The position numbers were made by a program, and so were the translations under genes. Positions 1 through 8,269 of a stretch of DNA of 64,000 bases are shown in pieces. The stretch is from Algiphilus sp965216485. GTDB taxonomy: Bacteria > Pseudomonadota > Gammaproteobacteria > Nevskiales > Nevskiaceae. The DNA is taken from NCBI RefSeq assembly GCF_965216485.1, contig NZ_OZ244162.1:2108001-2172000 (forward strand). Reading direction: 5' to 3'. Position 1 is the first letter of the stretch. Each line of letters opens with the position of its first letter. A model generated the notes under the pieces. The model saw nothing but the letters and a program-made list of their open reading frames with translations, was not told the origin of the DNA and searched no databases.

Positions 1-177
1 GGCTCCAAGAGCTTCGAAACCCGCGCCTTCATGTATGACCAGGGGGTGCTGGCAGCACGCACCAAGGCCATCGTGGTGTGGTATGACTATGTGGCACAGG
101 CCACGCTGGCGATACCGGATGGCGTCCGGCAGCAGTTGAGCACCTACCTGCTGCCCGAGCAGCCGGAAAGCGACTAG
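1..177 (+). CDS. Acyl-CoA thioesterase family protein, C-terminal end (partial)
   Basis: The frame is open from the first base and ends at TAG 175-177, giving the last 58 residues of a protein whose start lies outside the window. The stretch GSKSFETRAFMYDQG followed by a strand reading AIVVWYDY and a short helical tail resembles the C-terminal strand pair of hotdog-fold (4HBT/YbgC-like) thioesterases, which hydrolyse acyl-CoA. The catalytic N-terminal part is missing, so substrate and exact family cannot be given. It converges on purB with a 35 bp gap. A second, complete hotdog thioesterase (ybgC) lies at 31371-31808. Confidence 0.6.
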   Translation, partial: GSKSFETRAFMYDQGVLAARTKAIVVWYDYVAQATLAIPDGVRQQLSTYLLPEQPESD

Positions 178-212
178 GGCCAAGGTCGCGACCGACTGCG
201 CGTTAACAGGCC

Positions 213-1592
213 CTAGTCCTCCTTACCCAGATCACGCGCCTGATCGGCCGCATTGCCGATGTAGTCAGCGGGGGTCAGAGCCAGCAGGCGGTCGCGATCG
301 GCAGCGGGGATTTCGAGATCATTGATGAAGGCTCGGAGCGCATCCCGATCAATGCGGCGGCCGCGCGTGAGTCGCTTCAATTGCTCATAAGGCTCAGGTA
401 GACCGTAGCGCCGCATCACTGTCTGCACCGCCTCGCCGAGGACCTCCCAGTTTTCATCCAGGTCGCGGCCGATGCGCCAGGCGTCGGCCTCCAGCTTGTT
501 CGCCCCCTTGGTAATCGACTGGAAGGCCAGCACGCTGTGCGCGATGCCGACGCCGAGATTGCGCAGCACCGTGGAATCGGTAAGGTCGCGCTGCCAGCGC
601 GACACCGGCAGCTTGCCGGCGAGGTGACCCAGAATGGCGTTGGCCATGCCGAGGTTGCCCTCGGCATTTTCAAAATCAATGGGATTGACCTTGTGCGGCA
701 TGGTAGAGCTGCCGACTTCGCCGTCCACGGTGCGCTGGCGGAAATAACCGAGCGAAACATAGCCCCAGACATCGCGGCAGAGGTCGAGCAGGACGGTATT
801 CGCACGCTCCAGCGCGTGGAAATACTCCCCGACAAAGTCATGCGGTTCGATCTGGGTCGTTGCTGGATTGGGTGACAGCCCCAGATCGCGGATAAAGGCC
901 GCCGAGAAGGCGGGCCAGTCCACTTCCGGATAGGCAGCCATATGCGCGTTCCAGTTGCCCGTTGCGCCATTGATCTTGCCCATGATTTCGACCTTGGCCA
1001 GCTGTTCGCGCTGGCGGACAAGACGGTGATAGAACACCGCGAATTCCTTGCCGAGGGTGGTGGGGGAGGCGGGCTGACCGTGCGTGCGCGACAGCATGGG
1101 CTGCTCGGCATACATCCGGCCCAGCTCGGCAATGCGCGCGCTGAGCTGGTCAAGGTGCGGCAGTAACACCTGCGAGCGGCACTCCTCCAGCATGACTGCG
1201 TAGGCAAGGTTGTTGATATCTTCCGAGGTGCAGGCGAAGTGCATGAATTCCTTCACCTTGGACAGCTCTTCGTGCTGGCCGATGCGCTCCTTCAGGTAAT
1301 ACTCGACCGCCTTGACATCGTGGTTCGTGGTCTCCTCGATCTGCTTGACGCGCTGCGCCTCGTCAATATCGAATCGGGCAGCGATTTGTTCCAGCCGCTC
1401 CTGGGCCGACGCCGACAACGGCGTCACTTCGGGAATGGCATCGCAGGCGGCAAGGGCTTCCAGCCAGCGGATCTCGACCAGTACACGAAAACGGATGAGA
1501 CCGTATTCCGAGCAGATTTCGCGCAGTTGCCAGGTCTTGTCGGCATAGCGGCCGTCGACCGGCGAGATGGCGGAGAGGGAGGTCAATTGCAT
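213..1592 (-). CDS. purB: Adenylosuccinate lyase
   Basis: This 459-residue cytosolic enzyme of purine synthesis cleaves SAICAR to AICAR and adenylosuccinate to AMP, releasing fumarate each time. The N-terminus MQLTSLSAISPVDGRYADKT is the classic proteobacterial PurB start. The superfamily signature GSSTMPHKVNP is present, as are RTHGQPASPTTLGKE and TSEDINNLAYA. Length matches the family (about 456). It is transcribed away from fumC, another member of the fumarase/aspartase superfamily, with only 125 bp between their start codons. The CAT at 1590-1592 is the only start that gives the full N-terminus. Confidence 0.97.
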   Translation of the reverse strand: MQLTSLSAISPVDGRYADKTWQLREICSEYGLIRFRVLVEIRWLEALAACDAIPEVTPLSASAQERLEQIAARFDIDEAQRVKQIEETTNHDVKAVEYYLKERIGQHEELSKVKEFMHFACTSEDINNLAYAVMLEECRSQVLLPHLDQLSARIAELGRMYAEQPMLSRTHGQPASPTTLGKEFAVFYHRLVRQREQLAKVEIMGKINGATGNWNAHMAAYPEVDWPAFSAAFIRDLGLSPNPATTQIEPHDFVGEYFHALERANTVLLDLCRDVWGYVSLGYFRQRTVDGEVGSSTMPHKVNPIDFENAEGNLGMANAILGHLAGKLPVSRWQRDLTDSTVLRNLGVGIAHSVLAFQSITKGANKLEADAWRIGRDLDENWEVLGEAVQTVMRRYGLPEPYEQLKRLTRGRRIDRDALRAFINDLEIPAADRDRLLALTPADYIGNAADQARDLGKED

Positions 1593-1717
1593 GCAGGGTC
1601 CGTAGTCAGTAGCGCAGCGCGCCCGGTGCGGGCCGCAATCGCGGGCCGCCGATGGTGTTGAAACCGCGCATTTTAAGGCAGGCTCGACAGTGACGAGTGA
1701 ATCAGGAGGTCAAGGCG

Positions 1718-3088
1718 ATGCAGAACGGCAAGACACGGACGGAATATGACTCGCTGGGACCGGTGACGGTGCCGGCCGAGGCCCTGTGGGGCGCTCAGAC
1801 GCAACGCGCCATCGACAACTTCCAGCTGTCGCCCCATCGCTTTTCGCGCACCTTCCTGCGCGCCCTTGGTCTGGTCAAGGCTGCAGCCGCGCAAGCCAAC
1901 CGGGAGTGCGGTGTGTTGCACGACGCAGTGGCGCAGGCGGTCGCGACCGCGGCGCACCGCGTCGCCGACGGCGAAGTGGATGACGCCTTCCCGGTGGATG
2001 TCTTCCAGACCGGATCGGGCACCTCGACCAACATGAACGCCAATGAAGTGATCGCCCGGCTGGCAAGCGAAGCCAGTGGCCAGACCATTCATCCCAATGA
2101 CCATGTCAATGCCAGTCAGTCGTCCAACGATGTGATTCCGACCAGCATCCACGTGGCTGTCACACTGGCGCTTGAGGAGCAGCTGCTGCCCGCATTGCGC
2201 GCGTTGCGGGGTGCGATCCAGGACCGTGGCGAAACGCTCAACGCCTACGTCAAGACCGGGCGCACCCACTTGATGGACGCCATGCCGGTCCGGCTCGACC
2301 AGGAGTTGGGCGCGTGGGCTGCACAGCTCGAATTGGCTGAGGAGCGGCTGGTCGGTGTGTTGCCGCGCCTCGCCGAACTCGCCCAGGGCGGGACCGCCGT
2401 GGGCAGCGGCGTCAACGCGCCGGAGGGCTTTGCGACCACCTTCTGCGCGGCGCTGTCAGAGATCTCCGGCAAGGCTTTTCAACCCGCGCGCAATCATTTC
2501 GCGGCGCTGTCCTGCCAGGATACGGCGGTAGAGGCATCGGGCAACGTCCGCACCCTTGCTGTGGCATTGATGAAGATCGCCAATGATTTGCGATGGATGA
2601 ATTCCGGTCCGCTGGCCGGACTGGGAGAAATCGAGCTGCCCGCCATCCAGCCGGGATCCTCAATCATGCCGGGCAAGGTGAACCCGGTTATCCCGGAGGC
2701 GGTGGCCATGGCCGCAGCACAAATCATGGGCCACGACACGACCGTGGCCATCGCCGGTCAATCCGGCAATTTCCAGCTCAATGTCATGTTGCCGGTGATC
2801 GCGCACAATCTGCTGGCCTCCATCGATTTGAGTGCCAGGGCCTGCGCGGCGATGGTGCCCGTCATCGAGGGATTCCAGGTGCGCGCGGATTCGCTGATGC
2901 GGGCGCTGGAGAAGAACCCGATTCTGGTCACGGCGCTGAACCGCGAGATCGGCTACGACAAAGGGGCCGCTATCGCCAAGCGCGCCTACCGCGAAGGGCG
3001 TAGCGTCATGGAGGTGGCGCTGGAAGACAGCGGCCTTGATGAGGCTCGGCTGCGCCAGCTGCTCGACCCGCGCGCCCTGACGGGGTAG
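1718..3088 (+). CDS. fumC: Fumarate hydratase, class II
   Basis: Iron-independent, homotetrameric fumarase interconverting fumarate and malate in the TCA cycle. The 456-residue protein carries the signature GSSIMPGKVNP, the active-site stretch TGRTHLMDAMP and the SQSSNDVIPT motif. ATG 1718 is preferred over the in-frame GTG at 1697 because AGGAGG at 1704-1709 lies eight bases ahead of it and the following residues (MQNGKTRTEYDSLGPV) match the usual FumC start. It is followed after 73 bp by a class I fumarase gene, so the cell carries both an oxygen-stable and an iron-sulfur isozyme side by side. Confidence 0.96.
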   Translation: MQNGKTRTEYDSLGPVTVPAEALWGAQTQRAIDNFQLSPHRFSRTFLRALGLVKAAAAQANRECGVLHDAVAQAVATAAHRVADGEVDDAFPVDVFQTGSGTSTNMNANEVIARLASEASGQTIHPNDHVNASQSSNDVIPTSIHVAVTLALEEQLLPALRALRGAIQDRGETLNAYVKTGRTHLMDAMPVRLDQELGAWAAQLELAEERLVGVLPRLAELAQGGTAVGSGVNAPEGFATTFCAALSEISGKAFQPARNHFAALSCQDTAVEASGNVRTLAVALMKIANDLRWMNSGPLAGLGEIELPAIQPGSSIMPGKVNPVIPEAVAMAAAQIMGHDTTVAIAGQSGNFQLNVMLPVIAHNLLASIDLSARACAAMVPVIEGFQVRADSLMRALEKNPILVTALNREIGYDKGAAIAKRAYREGRSVMEVALEDSGLDEARLRQLLDPRALTG

Positions 3089-3161
3089 ACCTTGGGCGCA
3101 TACCGCGCATGGCCGGGATGCAATCGGCTAGCATGTCGCCGCGCCAACACGATTCAAGCCG

Positions 3162-4682
3162 ATGACCACGATCAAGCAGGAAGACTTCGTTTCCTCCATC
3201 GCCGATGCCTTTCAGTACATCAGCTACTACCATCCGCTGGATTACATCCAGGCTCTGGGCGCGGCCTATGAACGCGAAGAGTCCCCGGCCGCCCGCGATG
3301 CCATCGCGCAGATTCTGACCAATTCGCGCATGTGTGCCGAGGGCCGGCGACCGATCTGCCAGGACACCGGCATCGCGTTGGTCTTTCTCAAGGTGGGCAT
3401 GCAGGTGCAGTGGGACAGCACGCTGTCCGTGCAGGAAATGGTCAACGAAGGCGTCCGGCGCGCCTACAGCGATCCGGACAATGTGCTGCGCGCCTCCGTG
3501 CTGGCCGATCCAGCCGGTCGCCGTCAGAACACCAAGGACAACACGCCGGCCGTGGTGCATTACGAGATCGTGCCCGGCGATAGCGTGGAAGTCATCTGTG
3601 CCGCCAAGGGCGGCGGTTCGGAGGCCAAGAGCAAGTTCGTCATGCTCAATCCCTCCGACTCGATTGTCGACTGGGTACTGAAGACCGTGCCGACCATGGG
3701 CGCGGGATGGTGTCCGCCGGGCATTCTGGGCATCGGTATTGGCGGCACGCCGGAGAAGGCGATGTTGCTAGCCAAGGAATCCATCATGGCGCCGGTGGAC
3801 ATTCAGGAACTCATCGCGCGCGGGCCAAGCAACCGGCTCGAAGAACTGCGCCTTGAGCTCTATGAAAAGGTCAATGCGCTGGGCATCGGTGCGCAAGGCC
3901 TGGGTGGTCTCACCACCGTGCTGGATGTGAAGATTCTGGATTACCCGACCCACGCGGCGAATCTGCCGGTGGCCATGATTCCGAATTGCGCCGCGACGCG
4001 TCACGTCCATTTCCATCTGCATGGTGAAGGCCCGGCGGAACTGCCGACCCCCAAGCTGGAGGACTGGCCGGACGTCACCTGGAAGGCCAATACCGATGTG
4101 GCCAAGCGCATCGATCTCGACAACCTGACCCCGGAAGAGGTGGCAAGCTGGAAACCAGGCCAGACGCTGCTGCTCAATGGCAAGATGCTGACCGGCCGCG
4201 ATGCCGCGCACAAGCGCATTGCCGACATGCTGGCCAGGGGCGAACCGCTTCCGGTGGACTTCACCAACCGCGTGATCTACTACGTCGGCCCGGTCGACCC
4301 GGTGCGTGACGAAGCCGTCGGCCCGGCGGGCCCCACTACGGCCACGCGCATGGACAAATTCACCGAGACCATGCTGTCGCAGACGGGTCTTATTGCTATG
4401 GTGGGCAAGGCGGAGCGTGGGCCAGCTGCCATCGAAGCCATCCGTGCACACGGCTCGGCCTATCTGATGGCCGTGGGTGGCGCCGCCTACCTGGTATCCA
4501 AGGCGATCCGCTCGGCCCGAGTCGTGGGCTTCGAAGATCTCGGCATGGAAGCGATTTACGAGTTCGACGTGCAGGACATGCCTGTCACCGTGGCGGTGGA
4601 CGCCAGTGGGGAGTCTGTCCACCAGACCGGCCCCAAGCAATGGCAGGCGCGGATCGGAAAGATTCCGGTCGTTACCGACTAA
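3162..4682 (+). CDS. fumA: Fumarate hydratase, class I ([4Fe-4S] type)
   Basis: A 506-residue one-chain class I fumarase, made of the alpha part (about 1-290) fused to the beta part (about 330-506). Cysteines that fit the three cluster ligands occur in RPICQDTG, GAGWCPPG and PNCAATRH. The beta part shows YYVGPVDPV, GPTTATRMDKFT and MVGKAERG. It catalyses the same hydration as FumC but is oxygen- and iron-sensitive in known family members. Length is as in E. coli FumA/FumB (about 548) but slightly shorter. It stands alone behind fumC and 11 bp before dsbB. FumA or FumB cannot be told apart from sequence, so the symbol is generic. Confidence 0.93.
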   Translation: MTTIKQEDFVSSIADAFQYISYYHPLDYIQALGAAYEREESPAARDAIAQILTNSRMCAEGRRPICQDTGIALVFLKVGMQVQWDSTLSVQEMVNEGVRRAYSDPDNVLRASVLADPAGRRQNTKDNTPAVVHYEIVPGDSVEVICAAKGGGSEAKSKFVMLNPSDSIVDWVLKTVPTMGAGWCPPGILGIGIGGTPEKAMLLAKESIMAPVDIQELIARGPSNRLEELRLELYEKVNALGIGAQGLGGLTTVLDVKILDYPTHAANLPVAMIPNCAATRHVHFHLHGEGPAELPTPKLEDWPDVTWKANTDVAKRIDLDNLTPEEVASWKPGQTLLLNGKMLTGRDAAHKRIADMLARGEPLPVDFTNRVIYYVGPVDPVRDEAVGPAGPTTATRMDKFTETMLSQTGLIAMVGKAERGPAAIEAIRAHGSAYLMAVGGAAYLVSKAIRSARVVGFEDLGMEAIYEFDVQDMPVTVAVDASGESVHQTGPKQWQARIGKIPVVTD

Positions 4683-4693
4683 AGAGAGCACAC

Positions 4694-5200
4694 GTGCTGC
4701 ACAACTTTCGCGTCCTCTGTCTGCTTGGGTTTCTGGCATGCGCCGGCGCCATGGCCTTCGCGCTGTGGCTTGAGCACAGCGTGGGTCTGGAACCCTGCCC
4801 GATGTGCGTGTTCCAGCGCATTGCCATGATCGCCACAGGAGTGATCTTGCTGCTGGCCGCATTGCACGGACCCACCGGCGGTGGCCGCCGCGTCTATGGT
4901 GTGCTCGCTCTGCTCAGTGCTGGTACCGGCGCGGGCATCGCCGGTCGGCATGTCTGGTTGCAGAATCTGCCGGAGGACCAGATTCCCGCCTGCGGACCGA
5001 CGCTCGACTTTCTGGTGGACGCATTGCCGCTATGGGAGGTGCTCACCACGGTCCTGAGGGGCGACGGCAACTGCGCCGTCATCGACTGGACCTGGATGGG
5101 CTTTTCGCTGCCACAGCTCACCCTGGCTGGCTTTATTGCCCTCATCGGCTGGACACTGGTCACTCTCTGGCTGACGCGCACACGCCACGAGTACCTCTAA
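4694..5200 (+). CDS. dsbB: Disulfide bond formation protein DsbB
   Basis: Inner-membrane quinone reductase that reoxidises periplasmic DsbA. The 168-residue protein has four hydrophobic segments and the first redox pair as CPMC (Cys35-Cys38, just after GLEP). The second pair is represented by Cys in QIPACGP and DGNCAVIDW. GTG 4694 is chosen as start because it follows a purine-rich AAAGAGAG (4681-4688); upstream in-frame codons would read through the fumA end. Length fits DsbB (about 176). It precedes rraA by 57 bp. Together with ccmG, ccmH and the Cys-rich envelope proteins in this window it supports oxidative folding in the periplasm. Confidence 0.94.
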   Translation: MLHNFRVLCLLGFLACAGAMAFALWLEHSVGLEPCPMCVFQRIAMIATGVILLLAALHGPTGGGRRVYGVLALLSAGTGAGIAGRHVWLQNLPEDQIPACGPTLDFLVDALPLWEVLTTVLRGDGNCAVIDWTWMGFSLPQLTLAGFIALIGWTLVTLWLTRTRHEYL

Positions 5201-5257
5201 CGGCGGAACCACACCGCACCCGTTCCAACATTCCGACGCAACCATAGGGAGAATCGC

Positions 5258-5731
5258 ATGAGCTACGCCACCACGGACCTGTCCGACGCCAATCCGGGCT
5301 GCGCCATCGTCGAGCCCATGTTCGGAGACTTCGGCGGCCGCATCGATTTCCACGGACCGGCTCACACCCTCAAGATCCACGAAGACAACAGCCTCGTCCG
5401 CGCTGCACTCGAGCAGCCAGGCGAGGGGAAAGTGCTGGTGGTGGATGGCGGCGGTAGCATGCGCTGCGCGCTGCTCGGCGACCAGCTTGCGGAGCTGGCG
5501 GTCAAGAACGGCTGGGCCGGTGTCGTGGTCTACGGCTGCATCCGCGATTCCGCCGCGATTGAAGAGATGGATATCGGGGTCAAGGCGCTGGCCACGCATC
5601 CACGAAAGTCCGAAAAGCGCGGCGCCGGCATCGAGAACAAGACCGTCCATTTCGGTGGCGTGACCATCCATCCCGGCGACATGGTGTATTGCGACGCCGA
5701 CGGCATCCTGGTTTCACCGCACCCGCTCTGA
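5258..5731 (+). CDS. rraA: RraA family protein (RNase E inhibitor or hydroxy-oxo-acid aldolase)
   Basis: A 157-residue protein with the RraA fold: FGDFGGRIDFHGPAHTLK near residues 23-40, VLVVDGGGSMRCALLGDQL around 60-77 and VVVYGCIRDSAAI around 90-102. The family contains RraA, which binds RNase E and dampens mRNA decay, and HMG/CHA-type pyruvate aldolases that keep a metal-binding G-x20-R-D motif; the RD of CIRDS fits that. Which activity holds here cannot be read from sequence. The start ATG 5258 has GGGAG at about 5246-5250. The MerR regulator gene starts seven bases after its stop. Confidence 0.85.
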   Translation: MSYATTDLSDANPGCAIVEPMFGDFGGRIDFHGPAHTLKIHEDNSLVRAALEQPGEGKVLVVDGGGSMRCALLGDQLAELAVKNGWAGVVVYGCIRDSAAIEEMDIGVKALATHPRKSEKRGAGIENKTVHFGGVTIHPGDMVYCDADGILVSPHPL

Positions 5732-5738
5732 GCCGGTC

Positions 5739-6485
5739 GTGGCAGCCGGCGGCAACAGGGAGACCGAAGCGCGACGCTACCGCATGGCGGAAGTGGTGCG
5801 CGAAACCGGGGTAGGGCGAGAGACCATCCGTTTCTACATCCGCGAGGGATTGCTGCCCGAGCCGGAGCGTCCGGCGCGCAATATGGCGTGGTACTCGGAA
5901 GAGCATATCCGCCTGTTGCGTACCATCCGCCAGCTCAAGGACGAGGAGTTCCTGCCGCTGGAAGCCATCAAGGCCGTACTGCACGACCGTGATGCCCACC
6001 ACTTCTCGGATCGGCAGCGCGGCATGCTGGATCGCATGCGGCGTCGGCTCCGCTTGCAGCGCAATGCCACCGGCAGCGGCCATGCACGGCGCAAACTGGC
6101 CGATTTGCTTGACCTCAGTCAGGACGAATTGCGTCAGGCCGAGGACATTGGATTCATTCGCGCCAACGCCACGCAACTGACCGAGGAGGAAGAGCGCCTG
6201 CTGACGCTATGGGCCGAGATGCGCGACGCGGGATTGCGCCTCGAACGTGGGCTCGGGCCGGAAGCCCTTCGCTTCATCAATGACGCGGTGGAATCGGTCT
6301 TTCGTGCAGAAGTGCGCATCTTCAGCGAACACCTGCGCGATCTCTCCGACGCCGAGACCGACGCGCTGCTCAATGTTGTGATCCCCCACGTCAACCGCGC
6401 CTTTGCCCTGCTGCACACCCGCCGCGTGCGGTCCTTCGTGAATCAGTTCGCAACGGAATCCGACGACGGCGGCAGCGACGCCTAG
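5739..6485 (+). CDS. MerR family transcriptional regulator, long form
   Basis: Residues 15-80 form a MerR winged helix (YRMAEVVRETGVGRETIRFYIREGLLP, then a NMAWYSEEHIRLLRTIRQLK wing). The remaining 165 residues are much longer than a classical metal-sensing MerR and hold a second helical region, LADLLDLSQDELRQAEDIG, plus a helical C-terminal domain without metal-binding cysteines. The start GTG 5739 directly follows rraA; ATG 5784 (MAEVVRETG) is an alternative. The gene converges on the rubredoxin gene, sharing the bases CTAG of both stop codons. Being beside rubredoxin-alkB, it is a candidate regulator of alkane oxidation; that role is inference. Confidence 0.85.
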   Translation: MAAGGNRETEARRYRMAEVVRETGVGRETIRFYIREGLLPEPERPARNMAWYSEEHIRLLRTIRQLKDEEFLPLEAIKAVLHDRDAHHFSDRQRGMLDRMRRRLRLQRNATGSGHARRKLADLLDLSQDELRQAEDIGFIRANATQLTEEEERLLTLWAEMRDAGLRLERGLGPEALRFINDAVESVFRAEVRIFSEHLRDLSDAETDALLNVVIPHVNRAFALLHTRRVRSFVNQFATESDDGGSDA

Positions 6486-6658
6486 GAGGCGTCGTTGGCC
6501 GCTACCGGCTCGAAGTCGATCTTCTCCCGCACGGCACAGTCCGGGCACGCCCAGTCATCCGGCACGGCACTCCACGGCGTGCCAGGTGGGAAGCCTTCAT
6601 GAGGACAGCCTGTCGCTTCGTCGTAGACGAATCCGCAACCAGGACAGCGGTAGCGCAT
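6482..6658 (-). CDS. Rubredoxin (electron donor to alkane hydroxylase)
   Basis: A 58-residue rubredoxin with both iron-binding hooks, CPGCG (Cys5, Cys8) and CPDC (Cys38, Cys41), and the conserved GTPW and DDWACPDC environment. Rubredoxins of this kind pass electrons from a rubredoxin reductase to the diiron centre of AlkB. ATG 6658 is four bases downstream of the alkB stop, so the pair is surely co-transcribed; longer in-frame starts would lie inside alkB and add a non-homologous tail. No rubredoxin reductase gene is present in this window. The stop codon overlaps that of the convergent MerR gene by four bases. Confidence 0.95.
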   Translation of the reverse strand: MRYRCPGCGFVYDEATGCPHEGFPPGTPWSAVPDDWACPDCAVREKIDFEPVAANDAS

Positions 6659-6662
6659 GGCA

Positions 6663-7874
6663 TCAGCCCTCCATGGAGGCGCTGTGCTCTGCCGTTGCCG
6701 ACCGATGCGCGAAGCGGGCCTCGAGCGCCGCGCGCTTGCGCGGATCGACGTTGGCTCGTGACAGATCGTATCCGTAGTGCTCGGCGACACGGTGATCCAT
6801 CACCGCCCGCCACAGTGGGGGGACCAGCGCCAGCATGAACATCCCCGGATAGCCACTGGGCAGCCGCGGAAGCCCGTCGAAATGGCGGAGTGCCTGGAAG
6901 CGCCGGGTCGGATTGGCGTGGTGATCGGAATGACGCTGCAGATGGAACAGCACCAGATTGGAAAGAATATGGTTGGTATTCCACGAATGTTCTGGACGTG
7001 GCCGCTCATAGCGCCCATCCGCATTCCGTTGTCGGCACAGGCCGTAATGTTCGATGTAATTGGCCTGGCTCAGCAGCAGATAGCCGAGGAAGGCCTGCAG
7101 CAGCAGGAAGGGAAGCGCCATCCATCCAAAAGCCGCCACCAATGCGCCATACAGCACCACCGTGATCAAGGCTGATTGCAGGATTTCATTGTGCACACTC
7201 CACACTGGACTCCCCGTGCGCTGCAGACGGTCACGCTCGATACGCCACGCGCGCCGCGCCGTCTGGGGAATCTCGCGCGTGAAGGCAAAACGATAGAAGT
7301 TCTCACCGAGCATGGAGCTGGCCGGATCCTCCGGCGTGGCCACGTCACGGTGATGCCCTTTATTGTGCTCGATGAAGAAGTGCCCGTATGCCGGCATGGC
7401 GAGCACGATCTTGGCGAACCAGCGCTCCAGCGCGGATTTCTTGTGACCCAGTTCGTGGCCGGTGTTGATGGCCAGACCGCTGATGATGCCAACGGTCCAG
7501 ACCAGGCCGACCAAGGACCACAGCGGGAAGGCGCCGCTGGTGAAGGCCCAGGCGCCCGCAATCAGTGTCAGAAAGTGGCCTGGTACGGCAAGCAGCGCCA
7601 TCGTGCGATAGAAGGGGTCGGCATCCATTGCGCTCACCGCCCATTCCGGTGGGTTGTTGTTGTCTTCACCGCGCAGATGATCCATCGCCGCGATGCCGAT
7701 ATAGAACAGCACCGGCGTCGCCCAGAACAGCCAGGGATGCCCACCGAGGGCGCCGGCCAGAATGATCAGTCCGGGAACGATGGGGTAGAGGGTGCTGAGG
7801 ATCCACAGACCCCGCTTGCGATCGATGTATTCAGCGCTGGAGGCAGGGTCCTTGAACGCGCGTGTCAGTAGCAT
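6663..7874 (-). CDS. alkB: Alkane 1-monooxygenase AlkB
   Basis: Integral-membrane diiron enzyme that hydroxylates the terminal carbon of alkanes. The 403-residue protein has about six hydrophobic segments and every histidine motif of the family: HELGHKK, EHNKGHHRDV, the NYIEHYGL stretch and LQRHSDHHANPTR. The start ATG 7874 (MLLTRAFKD) is preferred because CAGGAGACAAGG sits just upstream; the frame also runs open for another 26 codons through the promoter. Length fits AlkB (about 400). It heads a two-gene operon with rubredoxin and is divergent from aceA, which suits growth on alkanes because acetyl-CoA from beta-oxidation needs the glyoxylate shunt. Confidence 0.96.
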   Translation of the reverse strand: MLLTRAFKDPASSAEYIDRKRGLWILSTLYPIVPGLIILAGALGGHPWLFWATPVLFYIGIAAMDHLRGEDNNNPPEWAVSAMDADPFYRTMALLAVPGHFLTLIAGAWAFTSGAFPLWSLVGLVWTVGIISGLAINTGHELGHKKSALERWFAKIVLAMPAYGHFFIEHNKGHHRDVATPEDPASSMLGENFYRFAFTREIPQTARRAWRIERDRLQRTGSPVWSVHNEILQSALITVVLYGALVAAFGWMALPFLLLQAFLGYLLLSQANYIEHYGLCRQRNADGRYERPRPEHSWNTNHILSNLVLFHLQRHSDHHANPTRRFQALRHFDGLPRLPSGYPGMFMLALVPPLWRAVMDHRVAEHYGYDLSRANVDPRKRAALEARFAHRSATAEHSASMEG

Positions 7875-7905
7875 GGCCTTGTCTCCTGCAGGTCTTCCCG
7901 CGTAG

Positions 7906-7924
7906 TGCGTAGTTATACTACGCA
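7906..7924. promoter_or_regulatory. Palindromic operator candidate in front of alkB
   Basis: The 19 bases TGCGTAGTTATACTACGCA form 8-bp arms around a 3-base centre. A further half-site, GCGTAGT, lies directly next to it at 7900-7906. The palindrome starts at the last base of the alkB -10 box and covers the expected start of transcription, a placement typical of repressor sites. Classical MerR activators bind inside the -35/-10 spacer instead, so the protein that binds may be the adjacent long MerR-like regulator or another one. Confidence 0.6.
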
Positions 7925-7952
7925 ATGTATTTGCCCGCGGCCGCACTGTCAA
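7924..7952 (-). promoter_or_regulatory. Sigma-70-type promoter of alkB-rubredoxin
   Basis: On the reverse strand TTGACA (7952-7947) is followed after exactly 17 bases by TACATT (7929-7924, four of six consensus bases). Transcription would start near 7917, about 43 bases before the alkB ATG. Confidence 0.7.
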
Positions 7953-7986
7953 CCATTGCGCAACACGACCCGGGCGCCCATTTCGA

Positions 7987-8015
7987 TTGCGTGACTAGTC
8001 CGTCTCGGGTATATT
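7987..8015 (+). promoter_or_regulatory. Sigma-70-type promoter of aceA
   Basis: TTGCGT (7987-7992) and TATATT (8010-8015, five of six consensus bases) are 17 bases apart. Start of transcription would be near 8022, leaving a leader of about 250 bases before aceA. The alkB and aceA -35 boxes are only 34 bases apart and point away from each other. Confidence 0.6.
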
Positions 8016-8269
8016 CGCGCCCCTTTTTAAGGGGTGCGTTCCCGCGACAGGCGGGGCGCAGCGTTTGTTTTGCGCGGGCCGGATGTGCTGCGCAGCCGAG
8101 ATTCCGCGAGGAGATGGATAAGACAAAAGGTCGCGACCGGGGGGCTTAGGCGCCTATTGGGTTCCACGAGGCACGCGTGGGCCTTTCCTGCACGAACGAT
8201 CGCCCATCGAGTCGGGTTATTTGCAGTATCCACCCGCCCATACCACCGAAACAAAGGAAGATTCACCTC
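8016..8269 (+). other. Long 5' leader of aceA
   Basis: About 250 bases separate the predicted promoter from the aceA start. The segment begins with a short hairpin, CCCCTT-TTT-AAGGGG (8020-8034), and holds several GC-rich self-complementary stretches and GGA triplets. A tiny frame of 11 codons starting at ATG 8114 abuts a GAGGAG, but the spacing is too short for a normal ribosome site. I recognise no known riboswitch class. No protein gene of credible length is seen on either strand. Confidence 0.4.

Noticed and set aside
8114..8149. Eleven-codon leader peptide gene in the aceA leader
   Set aside because: GAGGAG directly touches the ATG, leaving no spacing, and the peptide lacks codons of an obvious regulatory kind.
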